Assembly: GCA_006538405.1 (NCBI GenBank)
Contig: BJKQ01000004.1
Coordinates: forward strand, 186,001-250,000
Source of the DNA: Hansfordia pulvinata
Lineage: Eukaryota; Ascomycota; Sordariomycetes; Xylariales
Direction of reading: 5' to 3'
Length of the DNA stretch: 64,000 bases
Shown here in pieces: positions 55,095 to 64,000 of the stretch. A program made the translations under genes and the position numbers. The notes below the pieces were generated by a model, which saw only the letters and a program-made list of their open reading frames with translations, did not search any database and was not told the origin of the DNA. Each line of letters begins with the position of its first letter. Position 1 is the stretch's first letter.

Positions 55095-58000
55095 ATCTGT
55101 GATTGCGGCTGTGGTTCCGAGGAGGCTAAACGTGAATTAGCTGCAGGGCTGATCGAGACTGCCAGTGTTGTTCGTCTCAAGGGAGGGCCGGCGCGCAGCC
55201 GCGTGCTGCTTTATAGCTCGATGAATCGCTCCAGTGGATGGCAACTTGGACAACACTGCCCGGTGGTGATTTTAGCCAGCGCTGGGTCTCTTGCCAGGCA
55301 GTCGTTGCGAGTTACGCCACTGTGAAAAGACGTTTGGGGTTTGGCTTCAACGGCCGGACATGAGGGTCCCAAGTATTCGAGGAACCCAACCCAGTGCACG
55401 CTTTCGGTCAGGCAGGATGCATGCAAGCTTGCGTGTGCGGGAAGCAATAACGCCACCGGGATGCAGCCGAGACGACCAGAAACCGATGAATACTGCGGCC
55501 AGACATACCAGCAGGCCAAACGCCACCTGTGCTGGCAGGATCCATCGACTTCACCGAGCAGGGCGGTGCTGCGGCGGAAGCACCCCTACTTCCTTTGTCT
55601 ATCAATGTGATCGATCCCGCTTCTCTGGCACCCTGTCGGGTTTTGCGAAATGTGCCTTTGGCGCCGGCCGCGCCGACGAGCGAGCTGCGTACTGCGATTG
55701 CGCCACTGCTCTCGATATGCTGAAGATTCTGAAGAAAGATCCGCGTCATGCAGGTCCTGTGCGACCCGGCGCCTTCACCGCAATGGCCTTGGCTGGACGT
55801 CTTTGTCTTCTCCCTCGTCGTCGTCGTCGTCAACGCGACGGCATAATCGATTACCGTCCGCTCCCGAGCCCTGGGCTTCGGCTGCCGCCCCATTGCTCTT
55901 CTAGGACGTCGTCAACCGACCGCATTGCCGTCCATTGCTGCCTGTCTAATTGTCACGACTAGCTCGTGCGAAGGCGCAAGAACGGACGAGAGTGGACGAG
56001 ACGCGGAGACATCATGAAGCGCTCATCAAATACCAACCCCCTTCAGACTGGCTGACTTTGGTGGTCTTGCGGAAGCTCCTGCTTCAGCCCTTCGCCGGGG
56101 CTGTCCACGGCCCGCTCCAATCTCGGTCTTGTAGGCTGGGTGAGAGTGGCGGCGTGACTCGAGGTGTTAGAGAAAAGACCCGTTTCCTGGTATCGCAGCT
56201 GGGAAGCGGATCCATTCTAGAGATCTAGAGAACCAACACAGTCCTTAGCCTGAGAGCGTAGTTTCTGGAGACAGACCCTGTGACTTGGGGTTACCCCCAT
56301 GGCCATTTGGCGAACGGGCAAGGGAAGTAGAGGACTGAAAGGATACAGATCTCTTTCGAGGCACGACCGGGCCTCCGACCAAGGGCCAGGAACAGCAACG
56401 TCCGGTGCAGCCGAGTCTGCATCAAAGTGGCTTCGACGACAAGGGGCACCGGTCGGGCGCGACCATCCTCAGACAAACGGTGATGTGGAGGCAGAAAAGG
56501 GGCAGACAGTAGGGAGCGCTATCGCATGAACGATAAGGACGCGTTTGTGACCGCCCGGCGGCTCTGATGTGATGTGGAAAAAGCAATGGTGTGCCAGCTG
56601 CTATCACGTAAACCCGGACAGGGAGTAATTATAGTAGACTTGTGAGCACACAGATAACCAACTTACCATTCGGTGCCAAATGGGGAGTCCAGTCCGCCAC
56701 ACTCAGCCACGCGACCAGAGCTCGTCTGGCATCGGCAAGCATCGTCTCGTTCGAGATGGACATGTCTCAGCAGGTCTAACAGAGCCATGCGCCCTCCATG
56801 AGGCTTCTGTCGTTGTTAGATACCTGGCGTACGAGGGCTGTGATGCCCCAAAGGCGCGTGCGTGAACCGTTTTCAGAGCGCTTGAGACACGGGCGTCCAT
56901 CAACGATTGTTTCGCGGGCAATAAATTGGCACGCACTTTGCAGCGTCAGAAAAGGGGCGCGACTCTACGAGTATGTACAGAGTACGAGTACTCGTCACGG
57001 AATAGGCACTTTGTTCCCAAGCAGAATCAATCGCCAGGCGACGTGGCTGATAGGGCACGAACGGCTTCCCGGCGGCGGCTCCGGGCGCGCGTCAGCAATC
57101 ACGGTCTGAATAGGACGAGCGCTTGCCATTACTCACTTCTGTAATCTTGGGATGAGCTTAGAGCGGCGAAACCATGCATAGCAGCAATATGAGTTCGACT
57201 TGACGTCAAGCTGGCCATGCTATCTGTCGCGCGCCGAGTCTCTATCTATCAGGGCATTACGCGTGGTGCAAGTGATACAAGTACGTTCTGTTCGACGTTA
57301 GACGTGTCGAGCCAGAATGGTGGCTTTCAGGAGTACAAGTATCCAGAGATCGAACTTCAGTACGCGTACTCCGCACTGGGCAATCTTAAGAGTACTTTGG
57401 CCCCCGTACTTTGGACCCCATACGCCCCGCCATCGTCTCCCCGTATGGCTGAGCCAAATCTGGACCTGTGATAGTGGGCGGGATCGATAAATGAGGTGGG
57501 TAAAGATGAGTTCTAAGGGTAAAGATGGGATCTTAGCTGGAAACCTGTTCACTCGTGTGATTGTAGTGAAATACTCGTAAGCGCAATTGCGAACGTTCAA
57601 GCAGCCATTATTGCGTAGATAGATGTGGACCGACCCTCTTGAGAAAGCCATCAAGAGTATTTGGTTGAAAATGTGCAGCATCGCGGCAATGACTCTGGGT
57701 TCCCGGGGCGTACTCGTACGAGTGCTCGTACCCATGCTCTCGTCCCGCCAATGGCATTGACCCGGTCTCTCATAGAAGTAATCCGTCTTCGTATTTGGCT
57801 CCCATTTAATCGGATGGTCGACTTGCCTGAACCGGAGCCAGGTTACAGAATATCTTCCCGACGAAGCCTGGTCCATACTTAAACAATGACAGGCTGGTCT
57901 GGCCGTCTCCAGACTCCTATATCCGTGTCGAAATCGTCCGTACGGGAGGTGCTCATGCGAATAAGACACTTGCCAGAGTCGCCCCTCCCGGTGTACGAGT

Positions 58001-61000
58001 ACAGACACTGATGAGCGATAGGCCGTGCCAGAGTGTATATACGTCGTGCCTTTTGCCTTGATCGCGATTTTATTCGGACGCGTGACGCGGGGCGAGCCCG
58101 TGGAACCGGCAGCTTCTTGCTGAAATTCAGTTCCTGATCGGCGTGCACATGAAAAAGATTCGTCGGTTTAATTGGTATATCCGAAGACGGGACGTTACCA
58201 AAACAGAAGGTAACCGGCACTGATGGCAGCCAGGCATCAGACTGTCACAGGGCCAGGGGCCGACATGGCAGGCTAATAGGGCACCCAGGCACGCCAGGCA
58301 CGCCAGGGGCAGCGCGGCGGGTGGTGCGAAACGATCGAGAAGCAGGTCCGTGGGGCTTCTTGTCTTCCGCCGGTAATCGAGCCGTAATCGTGAATGTCTG
58401 CCACACCTGCCAAGTAACGCCGGGCACGGGCCGGGGTGTTTTGCTGATACCTATGGACGGATTCGTCCGGGAGCCGGGGGCGCTTCCGTCCGGTCATGCG
58501 AGTGTTCGTAGACCTCGACCGCGCCATCTGGCCGGAGTCTAGGTTAGCCGATGCAAATCGAGGAATTTTCCCGGAGCCAGATCAGGAGCCCAAGCTGAAT
58601 CCACATTTGCTCTTGCCCATTGTCCTTGTAGGGCGATTTTTTTACAACCAGCAGCACCCTAGCAGCTTCTTGTCGACAGAAATAACCGTGGGCGCGCAAC
58701 GTGGGCGCAAATCCCCCAGGAGTGTTCGTATGCTCGTAGAAGGCAGCAACCGTTGTGGTGCGTGCAGGGGGCGAGGGGCTGATTGCGCACTGCAGGAAGC
58801 GGCCAAGACCTCGAGGGAAGCTGGAACGACTGGCAGAGGCAGTCGGAGGGTGCCCATGCGATCTACCGGCTTGGCAGCCAAGGTTGAAACATACTCCAGC
58901 GTGACGCAGGCGAGCGTCGATCTTGACGAGGAGGCCGCGGAGGAACGATGGCCGAAAGTGCAGATGCGCTGGCACCCCCCGGTGATGCCTGTCCTGGGAA
59001 GCCTCCGCCTTTCGATTGATGCGGTCCCTGGTTGTGCGTACGGGAGACGGACCGGTTCGTTGAGCACGCACGGCGCGAGTCGACGATGAATCCAGGTCGG
59101 TTGAGCGGGAGTGAGTGGTTCTTGTTGATTGATCGATTCAACCTCGTACTCGGCTGGCTGGCCCGCAGCGGCTGCTTGTACTCGCCCGTACCTGGCAGCC
59201 GGACCCCTTTTCGCCTCGGGGGCTGATCAACCCTGCCGCACGAGTGAGACGGGCGTGGGTGTGGAGATCACCCACGGATGCAGTGCGCGAGTACTCGTAC
59301 GAGTAGCCTTGGTCAAACCTGACGCGGAACACGGCAGGTACGAGTGCCCCCAGCTACCTATGCGAGTACCTCGCACTCGATGGACGGGTAGTAGATAATG
59401 ACGATGAAAGAGGGTGAGTCTGAGGCAGAAGAACCGAAAAAGAAGCACTGAAATTGGCAGAGGAAAAAGAACGTGAGCAGCATCATGGCGATTTAGTGGT
59501 GAGGATACCAGGCAGGTACCTACAAATAGACTCTCCGCACTTCGAGTGCATCGGCGTCGGAAAGAACGACTCATTCGGCACCACCACGAGCACGAGTACG
59601 AGTACTCATATCTCTGGGGACCCAAGGCAGGCAGTAGGCAGGTGGTCGCACCTTCTCATCAGTCTCCTGCCTTCTCTCTCAGGCAGGCGCGTCTCGCCGA
59701 CACTGCAGATCATCTGCCGGGACTCTGCAGGGTACAGCATACGGGCAGGTACCTAACGGAAAGATGAAGGACGACAGCCCTGCGGAAGGTACATGTATGT
59801 GATATACATGTAGATACCTCCCAACGGATGCAAGTCGATACCTAAGTACTTGCGTCTATCGCGTGAAATGGAATTCAATGGATGATGTTGAACATTCCAC
59901 ATGTCCCTACGGAGGCCACCTAAGGCCCGGTATAAACAATGACTCTGCGTCTCTAACCCGGGTTGTGTTCTACTCCGAGTCTTGATATCGCATCTTCGTC
60001 TTCACGGGTGCGGAGCAGAGAAAAATCGCAGTGGCGGACCCTACTCGTAAGCCAGCACGGACCCCGCGACAATAACCACGAGTAGGGCGACTGGGTTGAA
60101 TATCACCCAGGAGAATTCCTCATACGAGAAAGGGTATTAGAACACGCTGGCGGAAACGATGACGCCGTATCCATCCATCCCATGGCCTTCCAAGTTGCTA
60201 TCACATATGAGCCCGAAGCCGCGGTACCTGACCACACGGCCTGCTCTCATAAAGTGGTCTCTTCCTGATGCCTTCCAGAGGTTCGCGTGTACTCGAAGTG
60301 CCTGCTCCGAGTACGGAGTACGTATCTGCAGTCCAGCACTCGTGCCCTATGTACCGATCCAGGGGTTCCCAGCTGTTCCGTCCGTAAGGTACAGGTACGA
60401 AGGTAGGCACAGTAAATACCTACTCGTGCGAGAACGCTGCAAGTCTCGTTCCTTTTTCTTGGCTTCTTTCCTTTTTCTCGATTGTTTCTGACGCGACCAA
60501 TGAAATAACCACATCTCGTAGACACAATATTCAACCGGGCATTGCGCAAAGTCACTTCGGGTACCTGTTGCTCGAGCAAGGAAGATACCACGGATACATC
60601 CCAATACGCACGCCGTACTCCCGCCAGAGCTGCGTTGAAACTCCGCGGGTAGGAGAGAGCCCTGCGGGGATCTTGTTGGTGTTTCGCCCATCCAATCGCC
60701 AAGTTGACAAGCTGAGCAGGTGGAAAATCAACCGCAAGAGTACGAGTAGTGGCCGATTGATGAGTGTCTACCTGGAGGGTACATGACCAAAGTCACCTCC
60801 ACACCCTGAAGTCTTCCTGGGTCCATACCTATGATTCCCTATGTGTACATCTGTGTGTCCATCCATTTGCCCGGGCAGACACAGATCTATCTCAGTAGGT
60901 AAGGTACCTACTTGTGAGCCCCTCGCTTGCGCTTATTTGCCCTCTTGAGAAGAGCATCCGCCTCCAGCCAGACAATGGATACCCCTGGAACAAGGACGAT

Positions 61001-62471
61001 AAGCGCATGGTTATGGGTTGACACCATGGCTCCGTTCGATGTTGCTGCTTGGAATTGGGGGATAATAGCATCGCGACCTGCATTCAAACCTGGTTCCCCA
61101 AGATCCAGTCCACCCAAATGTGCAGGTGGCCTATACCTAAACGTGTACGGAGTAGATCGCCGTGACCGCCATCGCCGCGCCGGGCTATTCGTCCTGTGCT
61201 CGTACTCGAGTGCAGCATGTAGAGTGCCCAAGGTACTCGTACCTACTTATGGGTAGATCAGAAACAACATGTACTTGCATGTACCCTGTCGCACCCTGTA
61301 GCGCGTAGGTACGAGTAGGGTCAATCGGAAAAGGGACGAGCTTCCAATTCCACTTCTCGACATCTCCAGCCTCAACGCCGACACCCTGTCCCGTCCCCCT
61401 TTTCCCGCCCACTCTCTCGGCAGTCCTTTTCTTGCGTGCGTTCTGGTCCTGACATCTGGCTGCACTTCCGCACGCGCCACGGCCACCCATCATCTCTCTA
61501 CTTCTACTCTTCAGTTTTTAATCGCCCCTTCGGCCGTCGCTTGTGTCGCGCGCGTCGTGCCGTCCTGTACCCTGTCGCCCTGCACCCCTCCGCCCCCCAT
61601 CCTGAATTCCACAGTCGGCGCGTGTTCCACTCCTTCGCGACTGGGCCCTGGATTAGTCGACTCGCGGCCACGCGCAAGCCAACCCTCGTCGCCTGACGTC
61701 CCGGCTGTCGTCTTATTATTACATCCCGGTCGACGTCTTACGGGCCACCGCTTCGTCTGAATCTCGCTCCACCAACATTCCCGCCTTTGCCGCCCGGCCC
61801 GCTCGCGCCCTCACCCTCATTCTCTCGCTCCCTACGCCCACACCTATCCTCTCGACAGCGAGGTCCCGTCGCCCGCTGCTCCTGTTCTGCAAGACCAGCC
61901 AAAGCAGCCAGCCATCTGTCCGAGACCGCCACATTGGCACCATCCTCTGCTGCCTCCTGATTTGCTCCCGACCAACTGTCTCGCCTTATTACTCGGCGCC
62001 TTGTCTCACTCTCGTTGCAAGCTGAGACCTGGTATCCCGTCCATTTTTGTGTATTTTTTTCTTCTTCTCCCATCTGCGGCCAGCCTGTGCCTACGTGTCG
62101 TTGCCTCTCTCGCGCAACTTGCCTCTTTACTTGCCATCACAGCACCCACAGCGCCCGCCCGCCATCTCAGGGCCCCTGAACGGCATCTTCCGACGACGCC
62201 GCCCTGATCACCCTTACGCCTGCGGAAGAATCTGGCTCGACTGGGATCCCGGGCAGACGCTTGCCACGCTTGATCGCATCTCCAGCCTGGCTTCCGACAC
62301 CCCCCATTCGTGAGCTCGTCGCGTCCCGCCGCTGGTAGTCTGTGTGAGCTATTGCACAGCTCGCCGGCCACCTGCAGTCGCGGCCGGTGTGCTCGTTCGC
62401 AGCTCGAGTCGCCACCTCAACATGCTCACGAGACCCTCCCCCTCCCGGACATAGCCCTGCAAACAGCAACG
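55095..62471. other. Gene-poor stretch of 7.4 kb
   Basis: No convincing gene on either strand. The open frames are short, overlapping and without domains or coherent introns. It is the richest part of the window in ACTCGTACGAGT and half-sites (56981, 57712, 59293, 59593, 60738, 61233) and has TACCTA motifs near 59505, 59812 and 60896. From about 61370 to 62470 it becomes strongly C/T-rich, which fits a long leader of the glycosyltransferase gene. A non-coding RNA or a lost gene cannot be excluded. Confidence 0.55.
55210..55216 (-). promoter_or_regulatory. TATA-box candidate of the minus-strand secreted-protein gene
   Basis: CTATAAA on the minus strand, about 116 bp upstream of the ATG at 55094. 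Confidence 0.5.
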
Positions 62472-63971
62472 ATGCGCATTACCAACCGCGCCATGGCCAT
62501 GTTCGCCCGCTACGCCATCATTCTACTGGCTGCCTTCCTCGTCTTCTTCCTCATCCGCGATCCTCTCGGCAGCTATTCGACCAGCCGCCAGCTCAGCGCC
62601 CAGTTCCTCAAGGAACATGGCATCACGCACGACTCCCCGCCTGCCCAGAACCCTCCGCCCGGGAACCCGAATGCCCCTCCGGTCGAGCAGCCACCGCCCG
62701 GTCCACCGCCCAAGAAGTTCAAGCCCGAGCCGCCCAAGTTCGCCCCGGTGGAGGACCACTTCCCCTGGTTGACGCATTCCCACGAAGCGCCCCCGGTCCT
62801 CGACAACAACCTGCCGCCGTGGCCCCACGTCCCCGAGAAGACGCCTCTGATCATCGGCTTCACCCGAAACTGGCCCATCTTGCTGCAATGCGTGAGCAGC
62901 TTCATCGCCGCCGGCTGGCCGGCTTCGGATATCTACGTCGTCGAGAATACGGGCACCTTCTCGGCCAACCGACACCGCGACTTGACGCTTCAGAACCCCT
63001 TCTTCCTCAACATCACCGCCCTCAACATCCTGGGCGTCAACGTCGTCAGCACCCCACCTACTTGACCTTTTCGCAGTTGCAGAACTTCTACCTTCATACG
63101 GCCGTCCAACGCGGCTGGGAACACTTCTTCTGGGCGCACCAGGACATCATGGTATTCTCCGACGAGGACGTCAAGCGCAAGGACCGCGACCACGACTGGC
63201 CGACCGACCCGTACGCCACGATATATGAGAGGGCCGTCGGCCTGCTGCGCTACCTGAATGGCCCGGAGATGCCACCGTGGGCCACCCACTATTTTCCTAC
63301 GACGCCTTCACGCTTGTCAACCGCGACGCCTACCTTAACGCGGGAGGCTGGGACACGTCGATTCCCTACTACGCCACCGACTGCGACATGTATCTACGCC
63401 TCCACTGGGCCGGGTACTGGCAGCCGCAATCGGAGGCCGGAATTGTGTTCGACGTTGGCACCGTGCTGGACGATCTTGGGGCGCTGTTCAGGTTCCCTGG
63501 ATCGCATGCCAGCTTCCAGGGCGATCCCGTGATGGGAAGCGGAATCTGGAGCTGGAGGGCTCGGAGGGCGAGGCCGACACGGTCGAGATGCAGCGTGAAC
63601 TGGACATTCGGGAATGGGTCAGCAAGCACGGCGAGACGTGGACCCATCTGGTGGACATGGCTGGCCGCATGCAAGCAGCCAAGTGGGCGGAGAACGGAGC
63701 GCAGCGTAACACCTGGCAAAAGCGCCAGAGCGGCGGGCAGGGCGAGCCATTCTACCGAGATGCCGAAGGCTTTGAGCACGGAATCCAGACCATGACGGAG
63801 GCTGGTCGGCGGGTGTTCGCCAACAAATGGGGCCACCGAGGGTGCAACCTGGTACAGGTGGGCATCGAGGGCAAGGATGCTTGGAAGCTGGAGAAAGACT
63901 GGGATGTCGAAAAGGAAGGCCTGGGAGGTGAAGGCGGCAACTGGGGCGCGGACTGGATGTTGGGTGAGTGA
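62472..63971 (+). CDS. Type II membrane glycosyltransferase-like protein (GT-A type), with three frameshifts
   Basis: The ATG at 62472 gives a short cytoplasmic end, one membrane segment (RYAIILLAAFLVFFLI, about residues 13-28) and a Pro-rich stem (about 55-90). This is the layout of a Golgi type II enzyme. The lumenal domain has a GT-A-like start (TPLIIGFTRNWPILLQCVSS), a core with FFWAHQDIMVFSDED (DxD-like), and a later acceptor-side block YYATDCDMYLRL. The sugar and acceptor are unknown. Three -1 frameshifts occur: at the C-run 63052-63055, near 63284-63290 and near 63530. Adding one C at each restores STP-TYLTFSQLQNFYLH, W-A-T-H-LFSYDAFTLVNRD and DPV-DGKRNLELEG, giving about 500 aa. The last codons are LGE then TGA (63969-63971), but GTGAGT at 63964 is also a perfect donor. 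The gene may splice and continue beyond the window. Confidence 0.68.
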
Positions 63972-64000
63972 TGAAGTTCCGAAAACAGGGAAGCCGATCG

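Noticed and set aside
57298..58008. 236-aa minus-strand frame in the gene-poor stretch
   Set aside because: No motif, erratic composition, no supporting introns. It includes the dispersed ACTCGTACGAGT repeat.
63010..63075. Explaining the first glycosyltransferase frameshift by a 48-nt GT-AG intron
   Set aside because: A GTCAAC...TTGCAG intron is formally possible, but it would remove VVSTP-TYLTFSQLQ, which fits the family; one missing C is simpler.

Overview
The window is nuclear DNA of a filamentous ascomycete, most likely a Sordariomycete. The genes are GC-rich, with short introns that start GTRNGT, carry a CTRAC-type branch site about 10-20 nt before the AG, and are mostly 45-120 nt long. 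One AT-rich block carries the CpA-to-TpA signature of repeat-induced point mutation (RIP). The repertoire (GH72 wall enzyme, DOCK-type exchange factor, kinesin-8, fungal kinase-like and zinc-finger families) is fungal. The genus cannot be told from the sequence.

Left part (1-30.4 kb). The 3' end of a branchpoint-bridging splicing factor lies at the left edge. It is followed by a GPI-anchored beta-1,3-glucanosyltransferase (3436-5227), a small secreted protein of unknown function (6659-7336), a kinesin-8 motor (9305-12781), an intron-containing tRNA-Thr(CGU) (14070-14157), a proline-rich, eight-cysteine secreted protein on the minus strand (15156-16152), a SprT-like metalloprotease (19403-20572, minus), an F-box/WD40 protein (22861-24687, minus), a zinc-finger protein (27935-29322) and a PD-(D/E)XK nuclease-like protein (29625-30422, minus).

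Middle part (30.9-40.3 kb). This is an AT-rich island built around one full-length, RIP-destroyed Ty3/gypsy chromovirus (31736-39615). It has two 518-bp LTRs, a perfect 5-bp target duplication (CTTTT), and readable minus-strand remnants of reverse transcriptase, integrase and chromodomain. A possible short inverted-repeat element (39672-40235) lies next to it. The nuclease-like gene and a fungal protein-kinase-like gene (40559-41800) flank the island.

Right part (41.8-64 kb). A DOCK-family guanine nucleotide exchange factor spans 45527-51807. A four-exon gene for a Kex2-processed, cystine-knot-like secreted peptide (53525-53986) converges on a two-exon secreted protein (54346-55094, minus). 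After a 7.4-kb stretch without a convincing gene, a type II membrane glycosyltransferase begins at 62472 and may run off the right edge.

Two window-wide signals stand out. First, seven single-base -1 frameshifts, mostly at short C-runs of the coding strand, interrupt four otherwise well-formed genes, including three in the last 500 bp of the glycosyltransferase; assembly or consensus error is the likely cause. Second, the intergenic DNA is sprinkled with a short palindrome, ACTCGTACGAGT, and its half-sites.
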